Source: Ahaetulla prasina (Eukaryota; Chordata; Lepidosauria; Squamata; Colubridae). From it: a DNA stretch of 64,000 nt. A model generated the notes under the pieces. That model ran no database searches. It was not told the origin of the DNA and worked only from the letters and a program-made list of their open reading frames with translations. A program made the translations under genes and the position numbers. Shown one piece after another: positions 1-8,899 of the stretch (position 1 is the first letter of the stretch; each line of letters starts with the position of its first letter). The stretch covers positions 98,941,825-99,005,824 of the forward strand of contig NC_080543.1 of assembly GCF_028640845.1 (NCBI RefSeq). Reading direction: 5' to 3'.

Positions 1-451
1 CCTATCAGAGGGCAGAGTCCCATTTTCAGTGACTGCCCACAGACAACCAGAAACTGATCGGCCATGTTATATCAATAACATTCTCACACCGGGTTGTGTA
101 AATTGATCTTTTACAATTTCTCTCGGTGACAGTCTCTGTAACCAACAAGATAAATCATTCCTCCTGTAGCTTTTTTTATTGATTGCTGGGACCTGTGTAA
201 AAATTACACTGCTCCAGCTGTGAACTGAATATCCTCATAAAGGAAGGCTTTCTATTTAAAATCAAAAAGTATGTGTAGGGGCAGCTCAAGCACCGTGTTT
301 ACTATCCTCAAGCTACTAGAGTCTTGGAATTTTAACTTGGGCACAGAGCATTTGGAAAGTAAGGGGCCACGTTAGGGTTTTAGAATTAAAATGAGGTACA
401 TCCTTAAAATGCCAATGGGGGGAAGGAGAGAAAAGGGGGGGAGTGAGGATG
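1..451. other. non-coding flank
   Basis: AT-rich sequence with no recognised gene or repeat. It ends at the 5-bp target duplication of the LTR retrotransposon. Open frames here are short, and the minus-strand frame at 316-594 runs into the LTR and has no recognisable domain. Confidence 0.6.
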
Positions 452-456
452 ATCCT
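452..456. repeat. 5-bp target site duplication (left)
   Basis: ATCCT directly abuts the left LTR and matches 5017-5021 exactly. Five bases is the usual length for Ty3/gypsy integrases. Confidence 0.9.
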
Positions 457-646
457 TGTTAAGTTCTGGAAGTAACGAGGCTGGAGACCAGGGTAGTGAC
501 AACAGCTCTTTAATATATGGTGAACCCAGCAACAGGCTGGGGGAAAAACCTCTCCTTTTATACAGTTCTGCTGGAGGCTTCGTCCAATCAGCAACGTGCT
601 GATTTCCCGCTCAAATATTTAAAGGTACAAACATGAATACATAACA
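457..646 (-). repeat. 3' LTR of the Ty3/gypsy element
   Basis: A 190-bp LTR whose ends are TGTTA and TAACA, an imperfect terminal inverted repeat with the canonical TG...CA ends. It is identical to the other LTR except at 518 (T here, G at 4888). An ATTAAA-type polyadenylation hexamer lies on the minus strand near 511. Confidence 0.95.
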
Positions 647-659
647 CTCCTCCCCTCCC
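647..659 (-). other. polypurine tract
   Basis: On the minus strand GGGAGGGGAGGAG sits directly against the start of the 3' LTR. This is the expected place and composition of the plus-strand DNA primer of an LTR retrotransposon. Confidence 0.9.
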
Positions 660-876
660 AGAAAACACTTTGCCTCTATTTACATTTTATTTACATGTTA
701 TTATTCGACGTAGTCACGCAAATAACCTGGGCGTCTCCTAGTTCTTTCAGACCTCGCGGTTCAGTTCTGGGTGGTGTTTTGAGCTGGTCGGAGGGCTGTT
801 TCTCCTCCCAGCTCTTTCTCTAGGCCAACGGGCCCTGGATTACTGCAGACTCTTTTCTTGGCCATCCGGCCTTGGA

Positions 877-1095
877 TTACTTTGTAATTTTCCTGCCGAT
901 TCCCTCGGGAACCTGATGGCGTCGCTGGACCTCCGGGACCTCAGCTAAGTCTTGCGCCTCCCGGGTTATGGTCAGCTGTGGGTTCAAATAAGGATTGGTC
1001 ATATCTGTCTCGTTTGGTTCGGGTTGTTCAGTTATTCGTTTCCTTATCTGATCTATGTGGCGCCTCCATACTCGGTTGTCTTGTAATTCGACCAA
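877..1095 (-). pseudogene. C-terminal end of pol, after the integrase core
   Basis: A 72-codon open frame containing VELQDNRVWRRHIDQIRKR. This matches the small domain after the integrase core in Mag-like gypsy elements, where an 'ED/DNGRxWRRHxDQ' motif is usual. It is the last coding piece before the polypurine tract and is separated from the integrase core by stops and a frame change. The Met at 1095 is only the first in the open frame; in the intact element this would be internal to pol. Confidence 0.75.
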
Positions 1096-1390
1096 GTATG
1101 ACTTTGGACGGTTGCTTTATGATTTGCCCTGCGAGCCAACTTGGGCCGTCCCCATAGTTGCGGGCCCACACTCTGTCGCCTATACCCATTCCTCTCGTTT
1201 TTCTATTTCCCCTTGTAACCCTCTGGTGTGTAATGGGGATTCAAGCGGTCAAGTGGGCACGAGTTTCCGTCCCATCAATAGTTCGGCTGGGCTTCTGCCT
1301 GTAGCAGTGCTTGGGGTTCTGTGCTGAATGGCCAGAAAGAAATCTATCTTTGTTTGCCAGTCACCTGGCTTGAGCCTGGACAATGCCTCC

Positions 1391-2106
1391 TTAGCGCTCG
1401 GACGGAACGCTCTGCAAGGCCATTCGGCGCAGGGTGGAAAGGCGCGGAGAGGGCATGTCGGATGCCCTCCTCTGCCAAGTATTCTTCAAACTGGGCTGCC
1501 GTGAATTGCGGGCGTTGTCGGACACCAGAGTGTCAGGCAACCCGTGGGTTGCAATAGGTGGCGCAGGGCTGCGATTACTGCCTCGGCCGTAGTGGATTTC
1601 ATAAGTATGATCTCCAACCATTTAGAGAATGCGTCGACAACCACTAGGAAGGTTTGGCCGTGGAAAGGCCCAGCAAAATCAATGTGGATTCTTGACCAGG
1701 GCCCTTGGGGTTTTTCCCATTCCCTGACTGGGGCCGTTGGTGGTAGGGGTCTGGACTCTTGGCAAGCCTGGCATTTCCCTACCCTCTCAGCAATTTCTGA
1801 ATCCATGAGTGGCCACCACACATAGCTTCTTGCTAGCCCCTTCATCCTTACGATCCCTGGGTGACCCTCGTGGAGGAGGTCCAATACCTTTCCCCTTAAT
1901 TTATCCGGGATTACCACACGATCACCCCATAATAGGCACCCCCCTTGAGCCGAGAGCTCATCACGCTTTTTTACAAATTCCTTAAACCTTTCGCCCGGCG
2001 CAGCGGGCCACCCTCTTTGTACCCATCCGAGTACAGTCCTTATCACAATGTCGGTATGATGCCGAGCCACTTCCTTAGATGTGACTGGGCCAGAGTCAAG
2101 AGTCAA
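1391..2106 (-). pseudogene. integrase region of pol
   Basis: The frame 2106-1486 carries the HHCC zinc-binding N-terminus (HEGHPG about residue 79, then CQACQ about residue 111), followed by the catalytic-core segments IHIDFAGP and VVVDAFSKW. The second catalytic Asp (LVSDN) is read in a different frame, in the open frame 1621-1391. The reading then shifts again just after it, so the segment carrying the expected catalytic Glu is in a further frame near 1400-1415. An integrase joins the element's cDNA to host DNA. Here the core is split across at least three frames, so no active enzyme can be made. It overlaps the RNase H frame by a few bases at 2103-2106. Confidence 0.9.
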
Positions 2107-2495
2107 TCAGCAGGACAGGCGTCCCGGGTGGGGTCTTGATCGCCTCTGGTAGTGGGCATCTGCTTAGCGTCCGCATGCCCACTTCTTTTCCTGGTCGATG
2201 CTGCAGCTTGCGAATAAGCGGCTAAGAAAATAGTCCATCGAGTCAATCGTGGCGAAAGTGCCACAGGCGTTGGGCGATCTCCTGCCAGTATTCCTAACAG
2301 CGGTCTGTGGTCAGTCACAATTTCAAAATCCCGCCCAAATACATATTCGTGGAATTTTTTCACCCCTGACACAATTGCTAGCGCTTCTTTATCTAACTGG
2401 CTATAGTTCCTCTCTGGGGGGGACATTGTTCTAGAGTAGAAGGCTATAGGGGCTTCTGTGCCGTTTGGAAGTCTGTGGCTGAGCACAGCCCCCAC
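2103..2495 (-). pseudogene. RNase H domain of pol
   Basis: The open frame has the RNase H features of gypsy pol: PIAFYSRTMSPPERNYSQLD, then DKEALAIV, then VTDHRPLLGIL, and near its end SGHADA in place of the usual N-ADALSR-type junction with the integrase. In an intact element it would degrade the RNA of the RNA-DNA hybrid. It follows the RT thumb frame (2701-2444), which it overlaps in another phase, so an indel lies near 2470-2495. Confidence 0.9.
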
Positions 2496-2943
2496 CCCCT
2501 AAGGAGGCATCCTGAAACCAGCACTAGGGGCAATGAGTTATGATATTGGATGAGCAGGCTATCGCTTGAAAGCAGGTTTTTTACTGTTTCAAAAGCCCTA
2601 CTTTCCGACTTTCCCCAAGACCAAACAGTATTTTTTCCTAGAAGCTTGTGCAGCGGTTCAGCAACGGTCGCTTTGTTTTTTAAAAAGACCGTAAAATTCA
2701 CTAGCCCCAGGAATGCCTGTAGCTCTGCTTTGTTTTTGGGCGCTGGAGCCTTCTGATTGCCTTGACTTTGCTCTCAGTGGGGTGAATTCCTTTCTTGTCT
2801 ATTCGGTAGCCCAAGAATTGACGGATTCGACCCCTATGTGGCATTTGTTTGCTTTCACCTTTAGTCCGGCTGCCGGAAAATGCTCAGAACCTTTCTTAAC
2901 GCTCCCCAGTTCCTCTCGTTTCCACTGATATCAAGACATCATC
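2444..2943 (-). pseudogene. RT palm/thumb part of pol, damaged catalytic loop
   Basis: The frame 2701-2444 contains the thumb/connection segment (LHKLLGKNTVWSWG and following). Upstream, at 2943-2938, two adjacent Asp codons mark the RT catalytic loop in yet another frame. There the residue pair normally seen before DD (Tyr plus one hydrophobic) is reduced: the frame reads V-V-P-T-D-D, as if three bases were lost. Together with the stop at 2952 this predicts an inactive polymerase. Confidence 0.8.
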
Positions 2944-2951
2944 AGTAGGAA

Positions 2952-3902
2952 CTACCCTGGGAGCCCTTGCAGAAGTCGTTCCATTAAGTTTTGGAACAAC
3001 CCTGGTGCCACACTCACCCCAAATTGTAGTCGGGTGCACCTGAATGCACCCCTGTGGGTTACAATTGTTTGGGCTTGGCTGTGTTGGCGTCTCTGAGCAG
3101 TTGTTGGTAGGCTTGGGCCAAGTCTAACTTTGCAAAGACCTGCCCTTGCCCCAAAGAGTGCAGTAAGTGTTGCACCACGGAACCGGGTAAGCGCTTTTCT
3201 GTAAGGCTTTGTTAGCGTCGCCTTGTAGTCAGCGCAAATTCTAATTGACCCATCTGGTTTTATTGGGGTGACGATTGGCGTCTCCCACTTTGCGTGATCG
3301 ACTGGTACCAAAATTCCCTGATTTATGAGCTTATCTAGCTCCTTATCAATTTTTGGCTTAAGGGCAAAAGGGACTCTCCTCGCCTTTAGCCTAATGGGAG
3401 CTACCTGGGGGTCTAAGTTGAAGGAAATAGGGGTCCCCTTGTACTTGCCCAGGCAGTCCTTGAAGACATCTTCGAACTCGTTCAAGAGAATGTCTTTCAG
3501 GTTACAGTCACTTCTGTAGATGCCAGTCACTCCCATGCCCAGTGCGCGAAACCAGTCTAGTCCTAGCAAACTAGGCAGAGTCCCTTCGACGATTGTGATG
3601 GGCAGGGTCTTCTTGTGAGGTCCGTACTCGACGCGGACGGAGGTGGTCCCTCGAACAGGGATTCGATTTCCCTGGTAATCGTGGACCCGTAACCGTTGGG
3701 ATTGCAGGTGGCGCTTCGCGACTGATGGCAGTGACTTCACCAAAGTGTCCCAGGACATGATGGTGATGGCTGACCCGGTGTCCACTTCGAGTCGGCACCC
3801 TACTCCTCTATTTTGGTTTGGTGAAGATCTTCTTCTCCACTCGGGTTGGTGACCTATGACTACAGTCGTTTGGTTTGAATCGCGCCTTTTTATTTGAGCC
3901 AA
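2952..3902 (-). pseudogene. protease and N-terminal reverse transcriptase of pol
   Basis: A 316-codon open frame. The retropepsin motif VDTGSAITIM lies near residue 40, with LPSLLGLDWF further on as the second flap-side motif. RT follows: KARRVPFALKPKIDKELDKL, then GILVPVDHAKWETPIVTPIK, then IRICADYKATL. Between about 3060 and 3200 the protein reading is nonsense, while a neighbouring frame reads the motif-A segment KLDLAQAY (Asp codon at 3124-3122). Two compensating indels therefore put this catalytic Asp out of frame before the normal reading resumes at TIVTHRGAFRCTRLQFG. The frame stops at 2952, just before the catalytic loop. It is +1 relative to the zinc-knuckle frame upstream. Confidence 0.9.
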
Positions 3903-3972
3903 TCGCGGGTCGCCTTTCCGATCCGCTCTGATTGGCCGATTTGAATTTTCGGCGGGAAGGTTGGGGAGCTCG

Positions 3973-4071
3973 ACAGACTTGAGCTAGGTGCCCCTTCTTT
4001 CCACACCGCCGACATGTTGCGTCCTTAAACTTGCAGCGTTGGCGCTGGTGTTGACCTCCGCAGCTTCCGCA
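3973..4071 (-). pseudogene. gag nucleocapsid, two zinc knuckles
   Basis: In the minus-strand frame beginning at 4071 there are two CCHC boxes. The first is variant (C-x2-C-x3-H-x4-C, CGSCGGQHQRQRC) and the second classic (C-x2-C-x4-H-x4-C, CRRCGKKGHLAQVC). They are joined by KFKDAT. Paired knuckles of this form are typical of Mag-like gag and bind the element RNA. They are in a different frame from both the upstream gag ORF and the downstream protease. Confidence 0.9.
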
Positions 4072-4684
4072 TTCGTCTCGGTCCTCTTTGTCGCGTTTCT
4101 CGGTTCGGCAGACCCTTCCTCATCCTCACCGTCACCGTCGGATTCGGTCTGAACCTCCTCCTGGTGCACTGGAGTTGGCTTTGTGCTCGCCTTTGGTGGA
4201 GAGGCTTTTGCAGTGTCTCCGCCGCTTGGGTGGACATTTCATGTGCTCTGGCTTCGTCCAGAGCGTTGGCCAGCGTTAGGTTGCTCTTTGCTAGCAGCCG
4301 GCGCCGCAAACGGATGTCTTTGACCCCTCGGATGAGTTGCTCGAGCAGCACCTCGTCTAGGTCTCGGTACCCGCAGTCCTTGGACGCTTTCCTTAGGGCG
4401 GCCATGTAGTCACCGATGGATTCGCCCTCCATCTGTCTTCGCTCTCCGAATTCAAACCGCCGCACGTATTTGGACGGTGTGGGTGCGAACTGGCTTTTTA
4501 GTAGGGTTTGCAGAGTTGGCCACGATACCGATTGTATCGGCGTTGGCTCTGCCAGGGCTTCCGCAATATCGATGACCTCCGGACCACAGTGGCTTAAGAA
4601 ATAAGCCCTTTTGCGGTTATCTGGAACTCCCTGCAGTTCGTTGGCTTCTAGAAAGCTTTCGAAACGGGTCATATACGTTCCCAT
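4025..4684 (-). pseudogene. gag capsid region
   Basis: A 219-codon open frame. Its first 150 residues look like a retrotransposon gag/capsid domain: FESFLEANEL, RKRAYFLSHCGPEV, FGERRQMEGESIGDYMAALR, then an Arg-rich stretch after LIRGVKDIRLRRRLLA. The last 60 residues are out of frame, Arg/Pro-rich nonsense. The acidic linker and the zinc knuckles expected there are read in the other two frames (acidic run near 4130-4169). The Met at 4684 is the first in the open frame and may not be the true start. Confidence 0.85.
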
Positions 4685-4807
4685 TTCTCTCTGGCTGGGT
4701 CAAGCGGTGCGGGCGGTGTAACTGGCCATCTCCGCGGTTTCTGCCCTGATTTGCTGGGTTCGGTTCTATCGTGCTTCAGCTCGGTTCTGGTTCTCCTTAG
4801 CCTCGAG

Positions 4808-4825
4808 ATCCCATCCTCGTCGCCA
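4808..4825 (-). other. primer binding site, tRNA-Ser(GCT) type
   Basis: One base inside the 5' LTR, the minus strand reads TGGCGACGAGGATGGGAT. From my knowledge of vertebrate tRNA-Ser(GCT), this is complementary over 18 bases to its 3' end including CCA. Complementarity seems to extend further with one extra base. Minus-strand DNA synthesis would be primed here. Confidence 0.85.
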
Positions 4826-4826
4826 A

Positions 4827-5016
4827 TGTTAAGTTCTGGAAGTAACGAGGCTGGAGACCAGGGTAGTGACAACAGCTCTTTAATATAGGGTGAACCCAGC
4901 AACAGGCTGGGGGAAAAACCTCTCCTTTTATACAGTTCTGCTGGAGGCTTCGTCCAATCAGCAACGTGCTGATTTCCCGCTCAAATATTTAAAGGTACAA
5001 ACATGAATACATAACA
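4827..5016 (-). repeat. 5' LTR with promoter
   Basis: 190 bp, with TG...CA ends. On the minus strand a TATAAAAG box lies at 4932-4925, and an ATTGG (inverted CCAAT) about 20 bases upstream of it. The ATTAAA-type signal downstream would serve polyadenylation in the 3' copy. It differs from the 3' LTR at one base, 4888. Confidence 0.95.
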
Positions 5017-5224
5017 ATCCTATTTAGAAAGTCTTTATGAAAAGTATGGCAGTCATAACAAGTCATCTGTCCAAAACAATGAAGAAGAAAAAATACAGCT
5101 ACAGAATCAGCCAGGACATTTTAGCAATCAGTTATACTACAAAAACCTTTGCTTTTAGATATCACTGACATGTGCCGTTTAATGCTGTAATAGGACTATG
5201 ACTGGAAAACTCCTGGGAAATGTA

Positions 5225-5597
5225 CAGGTAGTCCTCAACTTACAACAGTTCATTTCAGCACTGAAAAAAAGTGACTTAGGATCATTTTTCACACTTACGA
5301 CCATTGCAGGATCCCATGGTCACGTGATCAAAATTCAGGTGTTTGGCAACTTGTTCAGATTTATGACGGTTGCAGTGTCCCATGGTCATGTGATCAGCTT
5401 TTGCAATCTTCTGACAAGTAAAGTCAATGGGATAGACAGATTCACTTAACAACCACGTTACTAACTTAACAACTGCAAAGATTCATTTAACAGCTGTGGC
5501 AAAAAAAGTTGTATAATGGGGAAAATTCACTTAACAATGTCTCACTGAGCAGCAGAAATTTTGGGCTCTCTTGTGGTCGTAAGTTGAGGACTCCCTG
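5225..5597. mobile_element. Tc1/mariner-like MITE, 373 bp
   Basis: Terminal inverted repeats start CAGGTAGTCCTCAACTTAC on the left, and the right end reads GTAAGTTGAGGACTCCCTG. The element is flanked by TA on both sides (5223-5224 and 5598-5599), the Tc1/mariner target duplication. The interior is non-coding and has internal repeats of 'CACTTAACAA' and 'CCCATGGTCACGTGATCA' type. Two more divergent relatives lie at 25293-25648 and 31134-31524. Confidence 0.85.
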
Positions 5598-5864
5598 TAT
5601 CTATATGTAGAGTACAATTTTTTAAACAGTAATAGCCCATCTATCATCTATTTAACAAGAAAGGATCCAGTGTGCTGTATTTTCTCCCACAGTTAATCTG
5701 CTACATAGAGTTCTAATTGCTGGATGGTGCTGAAGAATCTATGGGTGTTTGTCTGTATGATATATCTAAAGATATATCCTAAACATGGAGATCCTATCAT
5801 TGTTGGGTTTTTCTGTTTTTGGAAGCATTATAGAGCTAACTAATGATGACTGGACAACTATTTG

Positions 5865-5926
5865 CAGGGGTGGGATCCTACTGGTTGAGCAACCGGTTCG
5901 GTGAGCGTGGTAGAATCCCACCACTG
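5865..5926. mobile_element. 62-bp hAT MITE
   Basis: It begins CAGGGGTGGGAT and ends GAATCCCACCACTG, the inverted-repeat ends shared with the other copies of this family here. The flanks ACTATTTG (5857-5864) and ACTATTTA (5927-5934) match at 7 of 8, an 8-bp hAT-type duplication. The interior is only about 35 bp and includes AACCGGTTCGGTG. Confidence 0.85.
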
Positions 5927-5987
5927 ACTATTTATCCCTACAGTGCTACAGTGTGCTGGGATAACTTGAGATATTAATTAATTATTA

Positions 5988-6106
5988 ATAAGTTGACTTT
6001 GTAAAAAATATACAAATAGAATGAGACTATTGCCTTATACACTGTAAGCCGCCCTGAGTCTTCGGAGAAGGGCGGGGTATAAATGTAAACAAAAAAAAAA
6101 AAAAAC
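5988..6106 (+). mobile_element. 5'-truncated SINE with L2-type tail
   Basis: It shares the segment from AATAAGTTGACTTTGTA through GTAAGCCGCCCTGAGTC to the A-rich end with the full-length minus-strand copy at 62045-62318. The tRNA head is missing, as expected of 5' truncation. The 3' end holds the CCGCCCT...AGGGCGG hairpin also found at the end of the L2 LINEs here, and closes with oligo-A. Confidence 0.8.
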
Positions 6107-7440
6107 CAGAATTAGTCATATTTTCATATTTATATAATATATAAGTCATATATTTATTTTTATTTTAAAAATCAGACATAGGTCATTCAGAAAGTTATAG
6201 CTAGTGATTCATTAACTTAACATTTCTGTGTCAAACACAGATCACAGTTTCATCAATCTGATGATCCTAAGGAGGTTTGCTTGTACTCATTTCTCTTCTG
6301 GATCATGTCAAACTACCCATTTTTCTTTCACTAACAGTTCATGGCTATAATCCTTTGTGAACATTTTAAAACAACAAAGGCATTTCTCTATGTTAACATT
6401 TCTAAACAACAATATGTTTGAATTCAACACATTTATTGATTAAATTAAATTGATTAAATTATTGATTAAATTAAATTGATCCATAAAAAATGGTTTTGCA
6501 AAGTCAATAAAATCAGTGCAGGGTACACATTTCCAGGAAGGAATTCCAAAGACTGGGCCAGCAATTGAGAAGGTATCTGCTAAACACACTTTGGTATGGG
6601 AAGATACCTGGAGCAAGGCTTCCTATGTTGATTTGAAAGTATGTGTATTAATATACAGAAAGAAGCAGCCCTTCTGGTACTGTAGCCCCAAGCCATGAAA
6701 TATTCTTCTTTATTTAGCAGGTGTCTTATGAGTTACATAAATTGAGAGAGAGAAAGCGCTGAAGAATTATCCCAGTGTGATGGGCTTCATGTTGCTTTCT
6801 CTTTCAATTATGAATGCCGGATACCTAGAGCTAATTTTAGCCAACTTTGCTTTCTTGCATTCAGCATTATGGTAACTCTTAAACCACTCCTGGGAATCCG
6901 CTATGGGGAAAAGAACATCTCATTTTCACTACCCCTTTCCAATCCCAACTCTAATAAAATACAGATCTCACTTCAGAGATCAGCTGAGATTATGCTAGTT
7001 TTAGCATTAGAAAGCATTATAAACAGTAAACTAAAGCAGAGCACTTGGTGGCCTGGCATGGAGAAAAGAATATCAAGCTATCTGTGAAGAGGAAGCCATG
7101 AAACCATAGAGGGAAATCACTAGTTAATTTCCTTCAAAGTCCCTTGTTAGAGTTTATTGTATAAGAAGGTTAGTTGGGTGGAGCAATAACAAGATCTGAG
7201 GCTAAAGACCAGAGAAAATGTTTAACCTAGGATCTTTAGGTCAATCATAAGGAAATGAGCTAGAAGAAAGTACTAGTGTTAATCCAGGAGAAAGAAAAGT
7301 CCAAACCAAAGATCTGCAGAAAAAAGTAGCCTGGCAACTAATAATAGCCATTAGAGCTTTTTTGGTAGAAAAGATATCTGATATAGGACAATACCTGTCA
7401 CAAAAAATTGTTTTGAGGTGTGGCCATCTTGCTTTGGAGG
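6107..7440. other. non-coding stretch, no gene seen
   Basis: AT-rich DNA. A 26-bp unit is tandemly doubled near 6432-6483. Near 6520-6600 the minus strand weakly resembles the FS-AGP-LWN-LP C-terminal motif of a LINE, but too little is left to assign. The rest, including the short frames at 6516-6698 and 6869-7087, shows no domain. Confidence 0.5.
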
Positions 7441-7453
7441 TAATATTAATACT

Positions 7454-7801
7454 AAAGATGAAGATAAAGGTTCCCCTCGCACATATGTCCTAGTTGTTCC
7501 CAACTCTAGGGTTCATCTCTTTTTCAAAGCCAAAGAGCCAGCGCTGTCCGAAGACGTCTCCGTGGTCGTGACCAGCATGACTCAATACCAAAGGCGCATG
7601 GAACGCTATTACCTTCCCACCAAAGGTAGTTCCTATTTTTCTACTCGCATTTTTTACGTGCTTTCAAACTGCTAGGTTGGCAGAAGCTGGGACAAGTAAC
7701 GGGAACTCACCCTGTTCTGCGGCACTAGGGATTCGAACCGCTGAACTGCTGACCTTTTGATTGACAAGCTCAGCATCTTTGCCACAGAGTCACCATGTCC
7801 C
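7454..7801 (-). mobile_element. Sauria-type SINE, copy 1
   Basis: On the minus strand it starts with a tRNA-like head (GGGACATGGTGACTCTGTGG, with a GGTTCGAATCCC B box near 7735). It runs through the conserved body and ends in a CCTTTAT-type tail next to TGTGCGAGGGGAACC. Near-identical copies lie at 17149-17498 and 55796-56147. Flanks TAATATTAATACTA and TAATATTAATGCTA (about 7441 and 7802) look like a target duplication. Transcription would be by RNA polymerase III and transposition by a LINE machinery in trans (BovB/RTE is reported for Sauria SINEs). Confidence 0.85.
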
Positions 7802-7814
7802 TAATATTAATGCT

Positions 7815-8174
7815 ACTAAGCAGAAATATATATAAATTTGAAGGACAAAATTCATATTGTTTTCAAAATAGGTACATTTTTACTTAGAGAATGGTTATTT
7901 GTCAGTGGGGAAAGCACATATACATATAAAAAACATAAATATAAAAGAAGTGAACATTCATATACAACAGTATGCAACATACATATATGCAAAGGATATT
8001 TTCCATTATTAATATGAAAAGAACAATTAAGTAGAAGGACTTAAATGTTAAATACATTAACTCAGTTCCTGCTTGTAAAACTACTATATTACCTCTACAA
8101 TAAAACAGCCAACACAGGTCCCATCTTAACAAAAATTAAGCTTTGCAAAACTCATGACTCATAGTCTAATCCTA
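7815..8174. other. AT-rich non-coding stretch
   Basis: Very AT-rich with several TATA/CATATA runs. The minus-strand frame at 7902-8132 encodes a Tyr/Phe/Ile-rich low-complexity peptide, which I regard as a compositional artefact. No repeat family recognised. Confidence 0.5.
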
Positions 8175-8636
8175 ATTGTGCTTTGTGTGCATGTGCCTTT
8201 GAACAAGTCTGGGCTCCTGATGATTACATAATCAAATCCCTGCAGTTTTCTTACAACATTCTGAGAAGTGATTTGCCATCATCTTTTTCCCAGGCCTGAT
8301 TGACTGGCCCAATGTGACCAGTGATGGGATTCAGCCAGTTCTGTCCAATTTGGGCAAACTGGTAGTGGCGACTGCGGGAGGCTCCGCCCACCCTCCCGGA
8401 CGTAATGCGTGAGCAAAGAGCATGTGCAGAAGGCCATGTGCATGCACAAAGGAGGCATGTGTGAGTGAAGTGAACACGCGCACGTGCAGCTAGATTTGCA
8501 AACCAGTAGGGAAGGTAATTGAAGCCCACCTTTGAATGTGGCCCAAATGGCTTTGTGCCTAGGGCGGAACTGGAACTCATAATCTCCTAGTTTCTACCTT
8601 GATGTCTTAACCACTACACTAAACTGATCCCATAAT
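8175..8636 (-). mobile_element. tRNA-derived SINE split by a MITE
   Basis: The minus strand begins GGATCAGTTTAGTGTAGTGG, with a B box near TATGAGTTCCAGTTC, then CCCTAGGCACAAAGCC. It resumes beyond the hAT MITE (8319-8534) with GGGCCAGTCAATCAGGCCTG and GGCAAATCACTTCT, and ends near GTTCAAAGGCACATG. Removing the MITE and one copy of its 8-bp duplication restores one continuous SINE. Shorter relatives occur at 16738-16835 and 26690-26800. Confidence 0.8.
8319..8534. mobile_element. hAT MITE, 216 bp, inside a SINE
   Basis: The left end is CAGTGATGGGATTCAGCC and the right end GAAGCCCACCTTTG, a decayed version of the family end GAATCCCACCACTG. Flanking 8-mers AATGTGAC (8311-8318) and AATGTGGC (8535-8542) match at 7 of 8. 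The interior is GC-richer (GGAGGCTCCGCCCACCC, CGCGCACGTGCAG) and unlike that of the 297-bp copies. Confidence 0.85.
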
Positions 8637-8899
8637 CATGCTTACTGGCAGCTCTTATTCATACCAACAACAATTCCAACTATGCTTTATTATGAGCATT
8701 AGTTTTCCATGCTTCTATTTATTTACATTTTCCTATAAGCAATGTGGTAGATTGCAGAGTTTTATGGTAACACATCTTCCTACAATACTTTCCTGGAAGT
8801 ATATGTTACTGTCTTTGGAATATTTAAATAAAAGATTTTTATTGATTTTATTAATTTTATTCTAATTGGATAATCCTAAATGGGAATCCAAATTGGTTC

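Larger units (their letters stand above)
457..5016 (-). mobile_element. Ty3/gypsy LTR retrotransposon, Mag-like, complete ends, broken ORFs
   Basis: Two 190-bp LTRs (457-646 and 4827-5016) flank a 4,180-bp interior. The insertion is bounded by the 5-bp direct repeat ATCCT at 452-456 and 5017-5021. On the minus strand the order is 5' LTR, primer site, gag with two zinc knuckles, protease, reverse transcriptase, RNase H, integrase, a short C-terminal domain, polypurine tract and 3' LTR. Protease before RT and integrase after RNase H is the Ty3/gypsy order. The double zinc knuckle and the tRNA-Ser-type primer site resemble the Mag lineage; that placement is inference. The LTRs differ at one base (518 against 4888), which suggests a young insertion, yet the interior needs several frame changes. 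This copy cannot make its proteins unaided and was either mobilised in trans or carries sequencing indels. Confidence 0.95.

Noticed and set aside
7418..7675. 85-codon plus-strand frame
   Set aside because: It is the antisense of a Sauria-type SINE; the same text occurs at 17150 and 55800 without conserved frame.
8600..8640. tRNA-like sequences at SINE heads (also at 17480, 59125 and 62310)
   Set aside because: They have A- and B-box similarity but lack a complete cloverleaf and continue into SINE bodies, so they are not tRNA genes.
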